In this document: in pieces, positions 9,732-20,531 of the stretch
How positions within the stretch are numbered: position 1 is the first letter of the stretch
How the letters are laid out: each line of letters starts with the position of its first letter
Source: CAVQRC01 sp963715045
GTDB lineage: Bacteria; Planctomycetota; Planctomycetia; Pirellulales; Lacipirellulaceae
Assembly (NCBI GenBank): GCA_963715045.1
Contig: CAVQRC010000039.1
Span: 310,001 to 374,000, forward strand
DNA: 64,000 bases
Direction: 5' to 3'
Notes under the pieces: generated by a model
What the model was told of the DNA's origin: nothing
The model's database searches: none
The model's input: only the letters and a program-made list of their open reading frames with translations
Made by a program: the position numbers and the translations under genes

Positions 9732-11575
9732 ATGACCGCGATCCTTGGTATCTCTGCCTTCTATCACGATTCTGCCGCGGCCCTCGTGATCGACGGCCGC
9801 ATCGTGGCGGCGGCCCAGGAGGAACGTTTCAGTCGCGTCAAGTACGATGGCCGCTTCCCGCAACATGCCATCGACTATTGCTTGTCCGAGGCGGGGCTCG
9901 TTCCCGAGGACCTCGACTACGTTGGCTTTTATGACAAGCCGCTGACCAAGTTCGAACGGCTCTTGGAAACCTATCTGGCTTTTGCCCCGGCTGGATACCG
10001 TTCGTTCCGAAAATCGATGCCGATCTGGCTGAAACAGAAGCTCCACCTCCCTCGTGAAATGTCGCGCGGCCTGGGCGGTCGTTTTCGCGGTCGATTCGTT
10101 TTTACAGATCACCACGAGTCGCATGCAGCCAGCGCGTTTTTTCCTTCGCCGTTTGACGAGGCAGCCGTCCTGACGCTGGACGGAGTTGGTGAATGGTCGA
10201 CGTCGTGTCTCGGTGCGGGCCGGAAGAACCGCATTGAATTGACTGACGAGATCCGGTTCCCGCACTCGTTAGGCTTGCTCTACTCGGCGTTCACCTCGTA
10301 CACGGGATTCAGAGTGAATCGCGGTGAGTACAAGGTGATGGGGCTCGCCCCGTACGGTAAGCCGATTTACAGGGATAGAATTCTCGAGCATCTCATGGAT
10401 CTGAAGGCCGATGGCTCCTTTCGAATGGATATGAGGTACTTCAATTACTGCCAGGGCCTGACCATGACTTCGGCACGGTTTCATGACCTGTTCGGAGGGC
10501 CGCCGCGCGAGCCGGAGTCGGAAGTCACCCAACGCGAGATGGATCTGGCGGCGTCGGTGCAGGCAGTGACGGAAGAGGTAATGCTGCGAATGGCGAACTG
10601 CGTACATCAGAAAACGGGGATCCGCAATCTGGTGCTGGCGGGCGGAGTGGCGCTCAACTGCGTCGGCAATGGTCGCATCCTCCGCGAGGGACCGTTCGAC
10701 AAGATCTGGATCCAACCGGCGGCTGGTGACGCTGGCGGGGCACTCGGTTGTGCGCTATTCATCTGGCATCAACTCCTCGAGCAACCACGAAATCCGCAAG
10801 GTCGCGACAGCCAACGCGGCTCTTTCCTGGGGCCTGAATTCTCCGACGCGGAGATCCTGGCCATGCTCAACGAACGCCAGGCAGACTTCACAACCTGTGA
10901 TTCCGATCAAGAGCTGTGTGAAGAAGTGTCCGAACTGATCGCCAGCGAGAAGGTGGTCGGCTGGTTTCAAGGTCGCATGGAATTCGGCCCGCGGGCATTG
11001 GGGGCACGCAGCATCCTCGGCGATGCTCGCAGTACACAGATGCAATCGGTCATGAACCGGAAAATCAAGTATCGCGAGTCGTTCCGACCCTTCGCACCAG
11101 TTGTCCTCCGCGAGCAAGTCGACCGCTACTTCGAGATGCGCCCGTGTGAAGACAGCCCCTACATGCTCGTAGTTGCTCCACTTCGCAACGAGATTCGCAA
11201 TGAGCTCGGCCCGGACTACCGGGCGGCATTCGGTGTCGAAAAGCTCGAATTACTGCCGATCGAGCGTTCCGGCCATCACACACGTAGACTATTCGGCTCG
11301 CGTGCAGACCGTGGACGCGCAACGCCATCCGCTCATGCACCAGCTCCTCACGCGGTTCTATGAGAAGACCGGTTGTCCACTCATGATCAACACCAGTTTC
11401 AACGTACGCAGCGAACCGATCGTGTGCACGCCCGAAGACGCGTACCGCTGCTTCATGATGACCGACATGGATGCTCTTGGTGCTGGGACGACAAATACTC
11501 CTGAAAGAGAAGCAGAAGCGGGTAATGAGCGGGACGGATCGCGAGCGATATCTGGACCGGTTTGAGCTCGATTGA
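9732..11575 (+). CDS. Carbamoyltransferase (NodU/CmcH family), two frame breaks
   Basis: Starts MTAILGISAFYHDSAAALVI, the ASKHA-fold N-terminus of the NodU/CmcH family. DHHESHAASAFFPSPF carries the conserved metal/adenylate-binding histidines, and GGVALNCVGNGR and GRMEFGPRALGARSILGD belong to the carbamoyl-adenylate and C-terminal domains. The frame shifts near 11265 (continuing VPAITHVDYSARVQTV, then INTSFNVRSEPIVCTPEDA) and again near 11480, giving a natural end LLKEKQKRVMSGTDRERYL... with a stop at 11573-11575. Rejoined length is about 613 residues, normal for the family. It transfers a carbamoyl group from carbamoyl phosphate to an unknown acceptor, probably a sugar or cell-surface polymer. 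It is followed by SxtJ-like and DUF5989 genes. Confidence 0.88.
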
Positions 11576-11590
11576 CACCCGGCGAATGAT

Positions 11591-11666
11591 GAGCCGATCC
11601 GAAACTCGCCTCAGCTACCGAATTTCCCGGCCGTGGAACGCGTTCACGGGCAGGTTGGGGCAAATC
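11591..11666 (-). repeat. Repeat family B, copy 1
   Basis: GAGCCGATCCGAAACTCGCC...CCCGGCCGTGG...GGTTGGGGCAAAT, the reverse orientation of the copies at 23721 and 63262. It occupies the gap between the carbamoyltransferase and SxtJ-like genes and ends next to the SxtJ-like start codon, so it probably also forms part of that gene's 5' untranslated region. Confidence 0.7.
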
Positions 11667-11668
11667 CT

Positions 11669-12076
11669 ATGAAACTCATCGACGTGAACTGGAGTCCGAC
11701 TGACCGGCAGCTGCGGCAGTTCGGTATTTTATGCTTGATCGCGCTGCCGCTTGCAGGTTGGATCTGGGGCGCAGGCAGTTGGCTGTTCGGTGGGCTGCTG
11801 GCAGCCGGACTGTTGATCGGCTTGATGGGAGTTGCGTTTCCCCGCGCGGTCTGTCCTCTGTTTCTCGCGCTGACCATCGTGGCCACCCCGATGGGTGTGG
11901 TAATTGGCGAAGTTGCCTTGCTGTTGATCTACTTTGGAGTGTTCCTCCCGACGGGTGTGTTGTTTCGCCTTCGCAAACGGGATGCACTGCAACTGAGAAT
12001 TGATAAGAGTGCCGCGACCTATTGGCAAGCAAAGCGGAAACCGCAGAGTGCGGCGACCTATTATCGGCAATCGTGA
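11669..12076 (+). CDS. SxtJ-family small membrane protein
   Basis: Start chosen at ATG 11669 (MKLIDVNWSPTDRQLRQFG), giving 135 residues with three to four hydrophobic segments (FGILCLIALPLAGWIWGAG; LFGGLLAAGLLIGLMG; a third around MGVVIGEVALLLIYFGVFLP) and a basic tail. The opening motif 'W.P...LR.F' and the helix pattern fit the SxtJ family, which regularly follows NodU-type carbamoyltransferases. Its molecular function is not established; a membrane-anchoring or scaffolding role for the carbamoyltransferase is inference. Intact, and in the same orientation as its neighbours. Confidence 0.8.
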   Translation: MKLIDVNWSPTDRQLRQFGILCLIALPLAGWIWGAGSWLFGGLLAAGLLIGLMGVAFPRAVCPLFLALTIVATPMGVVIGEVALLLIYFGVFLPTGVLFRLRKRDALQLRIDKSAATYWQAKRKPQSAATYYRQS

Positions 12077-12103
12077 CTGCGAAGAGCGAAATGAGAAGCC
12101 GCG

Positions 12104-12301
12104 ATGAGCGACGAGAAGAAGACCGAGTTTGAAAAAGCAGGCGAAACAAGGCCGTTGTCGCTGGCCCAGGAGTTTTTCGTGTTCGTGACGGAAAACAAGA
12201 AGTGGTGGCTGGTGCCGATACTGCTGGCGCTGTCGTTGCTGGGACTGCTCGTGGCGCTGGGATCCACGGGGGCTGGCCCCTTCATCTACACGCTCTTTTG
12301 A
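12104..12301 (+). CDS. DUF5989 small membrane protein
   Basis: 65 residues: a charged N-terminus, then SLAQEFFVFVTENKKWWLVP and one transmembrane helix, ending GAGPFIYTLF. The 'FL.E..KWWL.P......GLL' layout with a C-terminal PFIYTLF is the DUF5989 signature. It is the third member of the carbamoyltransferase-SxtJ-DUF5989 set. The last 16 bp overlap tail-to-tail with the P-type ATPase gene on the other strand. Confidence 0.88.
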   Translation: MSDEKKTEFEKAGETRPLSLAQEFFVFVTENKKWWLVPILLALSLLGLLVALGSTGAGPFIYTLF

Positions 12302-14758
12302 GAGCCAGGTCCTGCTGGCGATGCTGCGGGCTCACGATAACGCAGTAGCCGCAGAGCATTGAACACGACCAGCAGCGTCGAACCTTCGTGGAACAGGACG
12401 GCCGCGCCCATGCGGAGGCCCAGCAAGGTTGCGGGGACGAGCACCGCGACCATCCCCAGGCTGAACCACAGGTTCTGCCGGATCACGCGATTCGTCTGGC
12501 GGCTGAGTCCGACCGCGAAGGGGAGCTGATTCAGGTCGTCGGCCATCAGAGCCACATCGGCCGTCTCGAGGGCCACATCCGAACCGGCAGAGCCCATCGC
12601 GATCCCGACGTTGGCATTGGCCATGGCGGGCGCGTCGTTGACACCGTCGCCGACCATCGCCACCTGCCGGCTGCGGCGGATTCGGCGAATCGCGTCGACT
12701 TTGTCGTGTGGCATCAGGTTGCCCCATGCTTCATCAACTCCCACCCGGGCTGCCACCGCGTCGGCAACCTGCTGGTTGTCCCCCGAAATCATGATCATGT
12801 GTTCGATGCCCAAGATCACGGAGTCGCTTGATTACAGACGCCGACGAATTCCGCGGGGGATCCATCAGGCCGAGAACGCCGAGGTACTTCTCGCCGCGGC
12901 GAACAATCATCGTGGTCCGCCCCTGCGACTCAAGTTGCTCGACAACATCGCGAATCGCCTGGGGAGGCCGTGGACCATCGACGGTCTCGAACAGGTCGTG
13001 CTTGCCAATGTGCACGACGTCTCCCTCGACGCGTACCTCGACTCCGCGGCCGGGAATGCTCTGGAGGTCCATCGCATCTGGCAGCGAGTCGCTCCCAAGT
13101 TGCTGCCGTCCATCCCGAACGACCGCGGCGGCGAGAGGGTGATCGCTGATCGTTTCGGCCGCCACGGCAACGCGAAGCAGTTCCACGCGGGAGACGCCGT
13201 CCGCTGCTACGACGTCGGTCAGTTGCGGTTTGCCGGTCGTCAAGGTTCCGGTTTTGTCAAAGGCGATCGCCGTGAGCGTTCCCAAATCCTCGAGTGGCCG
13301 TCCGCCCTTGACGAGGACACCCCGGTGGGCCGCTCGAGCGACACTGCTGAGCACGGCACTTGGGGTCGCAATCGCCAGCGCGCAGGGGCTGGCCGCGACC
13401 AGCACCGCCATGGCGCGATAGAACGAGTCGCGAAATGGCTCATCGAGGAGCACCCAGGCGAAGAGCAGCATGAACACCAGCACCAGAATGGACGGCACGA
13501 AGATCCGTTCGAACCGATCGGTAAAGCGTTGGGTGGGCGACTTCTGCGTTTCGGCCTCGTTGACGAGGGTTACGACCCGGGCCAGTGTGCTCTCGGTTGC
13601 CGGCCGAGCGACGCGAACCTCGAGCGCACCCCGGCCATTGATCGTGCCGGCAAACACACGGTGATGGGGGGACAGGTGGGAGAACCTGGACGATCGTTGC
13701 GGCCGGTCGTCCAGTGGCCATTTGTCGACGGGAATGCTTTCGCCGGTGATCGGCGCTTCGTCGACGCTGCTGTTTCCGGCGATCACGGCCCCATCGGCCG
13801 CGATCCGAGCGTGCGGCTTGACGATCATGACATCGCCTGCATGGAGCTCATCCACAGCGACTTCTTCCTCCCGGTCGTGGCGGCGAACCAGAGCAGTAGC
13901 GGGCGTCAGTTCGGCCAGGGCTTCGATCGCCTGACGTGCCCGGCCCAGTGCATAGTGTTCGAGGGCATGGCCGATGCTGAACAAGAACAGCAGCAACCCC
14001 CCTTCGGCCCAGTTACCCAGAGCAGCCGCGCCGCCAGCGGCCACGAGCATCAGCGAGTCGACTTCGAAATTCCCACCCCGAATACTGTCGAACGCCTCAC
14101 GCAGCGTGTAGTAACCAGCACAGAAATAGGTGGCCACATAGAACACCCGGGGAACCCAGGCAGGACTGGAAGTGGTAATCGACAGCAACCACCCCACGAG
14201 CAACAGACATCCGGCAAGAATGGCAAACACAAGTTCGGAATGCTCACCGAACGGTCCGCCGTGATCGTGGACGTGGCCTGACGGACAGCGATGATCGTGG
14301 CCGACCGGGATCGGACGCTCGACGATGGGAATCCGTCGCTGCTGCAGCTCCCGGCGAATGGCCGCCTCGTCGGTTTCCGTGCGATCGAATTCGACTCGCA
14401 CCACGCCAGCAGGTGCGACGGCCGCTTCGAGAACACCGGGAAACTGTTCGACTTGGGTGGCGAACGTACGTGCTCGACGTGCGTGTGTCGTCTCCGTCCG
14501 GAGCAGGATGTGGCCGTACCGCTCGTGGACCGCGATCCCCGCCCGGTGGGCCAGTTCACGCACCTCTCCGACGGTCAGATTCTTCGGATCGTAGTGGATG
14601 CAAATCTGCCCGGTATCGTCAGCCTTCGTCTCCAGACATTGTGCCGAGGCGATTCCCTCGTGGGATTCGAGAAGATCGGTGAGCCGCTCGATGCAGGCGT
14701 GGCATTCACTCGCGTCAGAGAGCAGCAGCGGGAGGTGCAGTTCCGTCTTGTGGACCAT
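12286..14758 (-). CDS. Heavy-metal P-type ATPase, P1B-4-like (SPC motif), frame-broken
   Basis: Starts at ATG 14758. An N-terminal HMA-like domain carries CHAC (C19/C22), followed by a second degenerate HMA-like domain and a His-rich linker (GHDHRCPSGHVHDHGGPFGE) before the membrane part. TGES is the actuator motif, and AASPCALAIATP (about residue 456) replaces the usual CPC with SPC. DKTGT (D about 501) is the phosphorylation site. The frame breaks near 12812, where one extra G in CTTGGGCATC accounts for it, and continues through MISGDN, GDGVNDAPAM and HEGSTLLVVFNALRLLR. SPC plus the HEGST...N.LRLL helix characterises P1B-4 pumps (Co/Zn/Fe/Ni export). The metal cannot be fixed from sequence. 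Rejoined length is about 824 residues. Confidence 0.87.
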
Positions 14759-14966
14759 TCAGGCCGTTCGCTCCGGGTCTTCAGGAATCAACCAGGGGGA
14801 TAATTGCCTGTTGTTGTACACATGTTTCAGCTCGTGCACGACGACCGAGCAATGGACGCCGCTGGCCCTCGCCACACCAAGCACGGCACGCGTTGCGGTT
14901 CCCGGCGTGTTCCGGCACCACCGTCGTTCGTGCTGGTTCCGCCACGTCCCCCGGCGAAGCCCTCAT
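14759..14966 (-). CDS. Small hypothetical protein directly upstream of the metal ATPase, frame-broken
   Basis: The frame that ends at 14759 reads AVLGVARASGVHCSVVVHEL, continues HVYNNRQLSPWLIPEDPERT and stops with a TGA immediately before the ATPase ATG (TGAATG). A neighbouring frame starts with ATG at 14966 (MRASPGDVAEPARTTVVPEH). Joining them with one base shift gives about 69 residues. The direct stop-start junction implies translational coupling with the ATPase. No domain recognised. It is too short to judge firmly and could be the tail of a longer decayed gene. Confidence 0.4.
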
Positions 14967-14991
14967 TGTTCTACAGATCTCCGCGTGTTGA

Positions 14992-15246
14992 ACCACAGAG
15001 ACCTCAGCCCGGCCGACGTCGCAGCTTGATTCGGTAGCCAATCCGGTCGTATCGAAGGAAAGCCACAGAGAAAGACGAGGGCACAGAGAGAAATCGTCCA
15101 CGGACCGCTAGTGCGATGCGGTCCGGTCCCCATGCCGGTGCTCTGTGTCCTCGGCGACCTCTGTGGCTTCATCCCGACCTGTGGATCGCTGCGAGGGCTT
15201 GGTTAGGGGCGTCCGAGGACGCGAGCGTTTACTTGTGTAGAACAAC
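14992..15246. repeat. CACAGAG inverted-repeat element (copy 1) and a shared 16-bp motif
   Basis: Between the ATPase operon and the DUF1349-like gene, non-coding DNA holds AACCACAGAGACC (14992-15004), GCCACAGAGAAAG and GGCACAGAGAGAA near 15062-15092, and the inverse CTCTGTGTCC and GACCTCTGTGGCTTC (15141-15170). The motif ACTTGTGTAGAACAAC at 15231-15246 recurs identically at 59748-59763. No gene is apparent in this stretch. Confidence 0.65.
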
Positions 15247-15353
15247 GAGGGCGAAGCCGGGGGCTCCGGTTGATGGGCGGCAGACGAGCGGACGGCGCGA
15301 GCGGTACAATGTGCCAACCGAGTCCGCCAAACCTGATCCCAAGGAGAACTGAA

Positions 15354-15992
15354 ATGCCTGGTATGTCGCGCTCGTCGATCTTTGTTTTCATTCTCGCGAT
15401 TTGCAACACGCCCGCTATTTCGCCCGCTGCCGAGCGAGTGTGGTTTGAAGATCGTTTCGAAAACGAACTCGGTGAGGGTTGGAGCTGGATCAGAGAGAAC
15501 GCGGCCCACTGGTGCGTACGCGACCAGCAGCTTGCCGTCCGTGTCGTGCCCGGCGACGCCGGCACCGTGGAAAACGCCCTCGTCCGCGAAGCGCCCGATC
15601 GAAGTCGCGGGACGTATGCGATCGAAGTGACGGTGACCAACGAGTCGGATCCGACCGAGCAGTACGAGCAGGCCGGGTTGACCTGGTATCTCGACGGCAA
15701 GCCCGTGTTCAAACTCGTCAAGGAACGCGTCGACGGGCAGTTGATGATCATTCCCGGCCGCCAGCCGATCGAAAACCGACCCATTCAACTGCGGCTGATC
15801 GTCAAGGCCGATTCCTACACGGCCCAATACCGCCTCGCAGGTGAGCCCGAGTTCGTAACCGCCGCCGAGGGAAAACTGCCGCCGCCAGGCAAGGACCAGA
15901 TCAGCATTCAGTGTTATCACGGTCCTGCCAATGCAGAGCACTGGATTCGCTTCGACGACTTCCGCATCGTCGAACTCGACAACCGGGAGTGA
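15354..15992 (+). CDS. Secreted concanavalin-like (DUF1349/LamG-type) protein
   Basis: Start taken at ATG 15354, preceded by a good ribosome site (AAGGAG about 8 nt upstream). An N-terminal signal peptide of about 26 residues (SSIFVFILAICNTPAISPAA) leads to a 185-residue beta-rich domain: WFEDRFENELGEGWSWIREN, LTWYLDGKPVFKLVKERVDG, QLRLIVKADSYTAQYR and WIRFDDFRIVELDNRE at the end. This is the pattern of DUF1349/beta-xylosidase C-terminal concanavalin-like folds, usually glycan-binding or accessory. No catalytic motif seen. Intact; convergent with the DUF1501 gene. Confidence 0.7.
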   Translation: MPGMSRSSIFVFILAICNTPAISPAAERVWFEDRFENELGEGWSWIRENAAHWCVRDQQLAVRVVPGDAGTVENALVREAPDRSRGTYAIEVTVTNESDPTEQYEQAGLTWYLDGKPVFKLVKERVDGQLMIIPGRQPIENRPIQLRLIVKADSYTAQYRLAGEPEFVTAAEGKLPPPGKDQISIQCYHGPANAEHWIRFDDFRIVELDNRE

Positions 15993-16008
15993 TCGGCCGT
16001 GACTTCTC

Positions 16009-17439
16009 TCAGGCGACGATGTCTCGGACGACTTCACCGTGGACATCCGTGAGCCGGTAGTCGCGTCCTTGAAACCGGTATGTGAGTCGCGTGTGGTCGA
16101 AGCCCAACAGGTGCAGCAGCGTCGCGTTCAGATCGTGAACGTGGACCGGGTTCTCGATCGCGTTGAAACCGAACTCGTCGCTTGCTCCGTGGACCACTCC
16201 TGCCTTAAGGCCCCCGCCGGCCAGCCACATGCTGTAGCAGCGGTTGTGATGATCGCGGCCATCGTGTCCTCCCTGCATCATCGGCGTCCGGCCGAACTCG
16301 CCGCCCCACACGACCAACGTGTCCTGGAGGAGACCGCGACGCTTGAGGTCCAGGACCAGGGCCGCACTGGCCTGGTCGGTGGCCTCGGCGTTCGTCTTGA
16401 TCTGGGCCGTCAAGTTGCCGTGCTGATCCCAGGCCTCATGGAACAACTGCACGAACCGCACGCCGCGCTCGATCAGCCGTCGCGAGAGCAGACAGTTTCG
16501 TGCGAAACTCGCTTCATTCGGATCCTTGATCCCATACAGATCAAGAACCTCTTTCGATTCGCCACTCAGGTCCATCAGCTCCGGAGCGCTCGACTGCAGC
16601 CGGTAGGCCATTTCGTAGCTCTGGATGCGGGCGGCGATCTCTGGATCGCCCACCGCCTGTAACGACAGCTGATTCAGTCGCTGCAGCGAGTCGAGGGACG
16701 CGCGTTGCGTCTCCTGGTCGATGCCGGGCGGGTTTGACAGGTAGAGCATCGGATCGCCCTGACTGCGAAACGGCACGCCCGCGTACACCGTGGGAAGAAA
16801 GCCGCAGCCGTAGTTGCTCGCGCCTCCGCTGGTCCCTTTCGCGCTGGTGAGCACCACGAAACCAGGCAGGTTTTCTCCTTCGCTGCCGAGCCCGTAGAGG
16901 GTCCACGCGCCGAGACTCGGCCGGCCGAACTGCTGCGAGCCGGTGTTCACGAAGATCTGACCCGGCGCATGATTGACGGCCTCGGTGTGCATGGACCGAA
17001 TCAGACAGATGTCGTCAGCGATGCGGCCCGTATGCGGGAGCAATTCGCTGAGCTCCATCCCGCACTGCCCCCGTGGAGCGAACTTGTATTTCGGACCAAG
17101 AAACGCGCTGTTGGGCTTGATGAACGCGGCTCGATAGCCCTCCAGCAATTCCGGCGGCGGCAGTTGACCGTCGCGACGGGCCAGTTCCGGCTTCGGATCG
17201 AAGAGCTCGAGGTGGCTCGGTGCGCCGGCCTGAAACATGAAGATCACGCGTTTCGCGGTGCCGGGAAAATGGGACTTCCGGGGCGCGAGCGGATTGGCGG
17301 CGGCCTCGGCCGCGAAACCATCTCGGGCCAGGAGACGGTGGGCGGCGATTCCGGCTAACCCCACGCCGCACTGACCAAGAAACCAACGGCGGCACATGGC
17401 GCGGGTGAAAAGACTGCGGGCGGTCGACGATTCAGTCAT
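16009..17439 (-). CDS. DUF1501 family protein (Tat-exported)
   Basis: 476 residues, intact. The N-terminus MCRRWFLGQCGVGLAGIAAHR looks like a Tat signal (RRxFL). The mature protein has KRVIFMFQAGAPSHLELFDP, NHAPGQIFVNTGSQ, GVRFVQLFHEAWDQHGNL and VVWGGEFGRTPM, typical of DUF1501, an alkaline-phosphatase-like fold. In planctomycetes it is nearly always paired with a DUF1549/DUF1553 cytochrome protein, which lies 30 bp upstream here on the same strand, so the two form an operon. Function unknown; proposed to act in polysaccharide breakdown at the cell envelope. Confidence 0.92.
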   Translation of the reverse strand: MTESSTARSLFTRAMCRRWFLGQCGVGLAGIAAHRLLARDGFAAEAAANPLAPRKSHFPGTAKRVIFMFQAGAPSHLELFDPKPELARRDGQLPPPELLEGYRAAFIKPNSAFLGPKYKFAPRGQCGMELSELLPHTGRIADDICLIRSMHTEAVNHAPGQIFVNTGSQQFGRPSLGAWTLYGLGSEGENLPGFVVLTSAKGTSGGASNYGCGFLPTVYAGVPFRSQGDPMLYLSNPPGIDQETQRASLDSLQRLNQLSLQAVGDPEIAARIQSYEMAYRLQSSAPELMDLSGESKEVLDLYGIKDPNEASFARNCLLSRRLIERGVRFVQLFHEAWDQHGNLTAQIKTNAEATDQASAALVLDLKRRGLLQDTLVVWGGEFGRTPMMQGGHDGRDHHNRCYSMWLAGGGLKAGVVHGASDEFGFNAIENPVHVHDLNATLLHLLGFDHTRLTYRFQGRDYRLTDVHGEVVRDIVA

Positions 17440-17469
17440 GAGGGGTTTGCGTTTCGTGGGGACTGGTTC

Positions 17470-20400
17470 TCAGTTCTTGCTGATCGTTTCATCGAGGTTG
17501 AGGAGGACGCGGCAGACAACGGTCCAGGCGGCTGCGTCCTGGGGCGTTGTGGCCGGGGGAAGTTCGGGCAGCCGGTCGGCATCGCCGGTCGCGATCTCAC
17601 GGGGGTTCAGCCAGCCGTCGGCCAGCCGTTGGCGACGGCTGGCGAGCAACTCGAGGATTTCGCGGTGCTCGTCGACCGACGGTTCGCGGGCCGTGCAGAG
17701 CTGGAATGCGTAGCTGGCCCGGCTTGCGTCATCGGGTTGGGCCTCGGTGAGTACGCGGATCGCCATGGCTTGCGCGGCCTCGAAGAAGATGGGTTCATTG
17801 AGGGCGGTGAGGGCAGCCAGCGGCGTGTTGGAGCGGATCCGCCGCGGGCAGGAGAGGTCGCCGTTAGGGCCGTCGAAACTGGCCATCACGGGGTCCGGCA
17901 TCGAACGCTTGCGAAAGCCGTAGAGCGTACGTCGATAGCGTTCGGGTCCCTCGGCTGCCTTCCAATAAGCTGGATAGACGAAATTGATATCGAGCACGTT
18001 CTGCGGAACCGGCGGGATGACAGGAGGGCCACCCAGCTCGTGCGTGATCAACCCCGAAGCCGACAGCGCGATATCACGAACGACCTCGGCGTCACAGCGG
18101 AATCTCGGGCCGCGGGCGAGGAGCTGATTGCGGGGGTCCAATCTGAGGAGGTCCGGAGACACCTGCGAAGTCTGGCGGTAGGTGCGGCTCAACACGATGG
18201 TCTTGATCAGTTGTTTCTGACTCCAGCCACGCTGCATGAAGTCGACCGCGAGCCAGTCGAGCAAGCCTGGAAAGGTGGGCAGCGGCGCCCGCGTACCGAA
18301 GTCTTCAGGAGTCTCTACGAGTCCCTCGCCGAACAGCGTGAGCCAGATCCGATTGACAGCCACGCGGGCGGCGAGCGGGGAAGCCGGATTGACGAGCCAG
18401 CGGGCGAAGGCAAGTCGACCGGGCGCCGCGTCTTCAAGCAACGGGTGAAGGAACGCGGGTGTGTGCGGGACGACGGCTTGCAGCGGACGATCCCACTCAC
18501 CTCGGTCGAGCCGATGAGTGACGCGCGTGCCGCGAGACTCTCGCTTGGCCAGATGCAGCACGCTCGTGGTCGGTTCTGGGAATTGCTGCCACAAAGCGGC
18601 GATCGCATCGTTGGTTGCTTCAAAGTCAGTCCGGCTCTGCCGCCAGGCGGTGAAGAGGGCTGCTTGCTCGCTGGGGGATCGCGTCTCGGCCGGTACATCG
18701 CTGGCGAGGACCGCCGCGTGAGCCACCGGCGGGACCTCGGGGTCGGCGTCACAAGTCAAACTCAGCCGACAGCAACCGATCATCGCTTTCATGTGGAGGG
18801 CGACCTTCAATCGCGTGTCTCGCGACAGATCGAGCGGTTCGGCGAACTGAATCGCCGCCACCGACGGTTGATTACGCAGCACCCGACCTCGATCGGCCTT
18901 CCAGGTCGTCGCCTGGGAACCATCAATGAGATGGGCCACGGGGCCGCTTGACTCTTCGTTGTTCTTGCCCGACGTTCGCTTCGCTTCGGCAAAGTCAGCG
19001 CTCGCATTCGCTACGGTGATCGGCTCCCACTCTCCGCCCGCTGCATGCTGCACGAAGACTTCGACTTCCTTGAGTTCCCAGCTTCCCTCGGGACTGCGGC
19101 CCGGTCCGCGGAGTGGAAGATCGCCGTGGGTAAGGACCTCAATCCGCATTCCGGTTGCTCCCGCAACCACCGGTTCGGCGATCAGGTACACTTCGCTGCT
19201 CGTATGACCGAGCATCAGGAGCGAGTGATCGGCGAGTTGCGTGGGGTGATTCAGCCCGCTCACGCTGCCAAGCTCAGTGGCGATCAATGGTGTCCACGAT
19301 GGCTGGGCTTCGCGGAGCTCTGCGGCGAATCCTCCGACGGCCGACTCCCAGTCTGGTGTTGCGCGGCGGAGGTTCTCCTCGAGCTCCTCGATCCGACCAC
19401 GAAGATCGGCGATCGCCTGCAGCTGTGGTTCCGTGTAGACCGCCGAGCGGGCCTCGTACGTATTGTTGATGAACGCGAGCATGCCGTAATACTCATCGTG
19501 CGTCAGCGGATCGTACTTGTGCGTGTGGCATTGCGCGCATTGCGTCGTCAAGCCGAGGATCGCCTTGCCGAGACAATCCATGCGATCGAACATCTCGAAC
19601 ATCCGGAACTGCTCGGGAACGATCGCTCCCTCCTCGTTGAGCATGCTGTTGCGGAGAAATCCCGTGGCGATGACGTTGTCCTGGGTCGCGGCGGGGAGCA
19701 GGTCGCCCGCGATCTGCTCGATCACGAACTGGTCGTAAGGAAGATCGGCATTCAGCGCGGAAATCACCCAGTCTCGCCACGCCCATTGATCCCGGCGAAG
19801 GTCCTTTTCGTAACCGTTCGTGTCGGAGTACCGCGCCACATCGAGCCAGTGCCGGGCCCACTTCTCACCGAATCGAGGACTCGCCAGCAACCGGTCGACG
19901 GTGGCTTCGTAGCCGTCGCGGGCGAACTGCTGGAGGTCGGCGGGCGAGGGTGGAAGACCGATCAGGTCGAGATGCAGTCGCCGGCAGAGCGTCGCGTCAT
20001 CGGCGACGGGCGAGCTGCACGAGCCCTTCTTGTGCGAGACGCGCGGTGATGAATCGGTCGATCGGATGGCGTTCGTCACCCGGCGGCAGCGGCAGTTGCC
20101 GAGGCGGTTCGAAGGCCCAGTGGACGGCGTAGTCGCCCCCTTCGGCCACCCACTGCCGCAGGGTTTCGATCTGGTTGTCCGTCAGCGGGTTCTCCGCATC
20201 CGGGGGAGGCATTCGAACGTCGGCGTCTGCGGATGTGATTCGGGCGATGAGTTCACTTTGCTCCGGGTGCCCGGCGACAATCGCGGGCAGCCCCGATTCG
20301 CCCCCGCGGATCGCTCTCGGCTTGGCGATCGAGACGAAGTTCGCCCTGCCTGCCTGCCGGGTCGGCTCCATGGCAGAGCGTGCAGTGTTCGGCCAGGATC

Positions 20401-20531
20401 GGCTGCACATCCCGGCGAAAGTCGATCGGCTCGACCGCCAGCACGGCGTTGCCCGCAGCGGCAACAACCGGCAACATGATGCACGCCAGGGGTCGCCATC
20501 GCGGGAATGTGACGAGAGAGCGAATTGACAC
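17470..20531 (-). CDS. PSD1-type cytochrome c / DUF1549 / DUF1553 protein, two frame breaks
   Basis: A GTG at 20531 gives a signal peptide (VSIRSLVTFPRWRPLACIML). VEPIDFRRDVQPILAEHC and the heme motif CTLCHG follow. The frame shifts near 20320 (continuing AIRGGESGLPAIVAGHPEQS, MPPPDAENPLT, RHPIDRFITARLAQEG) and again near 20015 into a long intact part: ATLCRRLHLDLIGLPPSPAD (DUF1549), a second heme-like CAQCHTHKYDPL, a discoidin-like insert around SGPVAHLIDGSQATTWKADR, and LARWLVNP-type and RTLYGFRKRSMPDPVM segments of DUF1553. Rejoined length is about 1,020 residues. It is the partner of the adjacent DUF1501 gene. Multi-heme secreted protein; substrate unknown. Confidence 0.88.

Noticed and set aside
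9732..12301. Saxitoxin-type biosynthesis suggested by the SxtJ-like name
   Set aside because: SxtJ-family proteins are widespread beside carbamoyltransferases; no other toxin-pathway genes are present.
12611..14281. A 556-codon open frame antisense to the metal ATPase, and similar long antisense frames at 1778-2887, 17629-18951 and 19045-20049
   Set aside because: High GC leaves the opposite strand open. These have no domain signature and the sense strand encodes clear family motifs.
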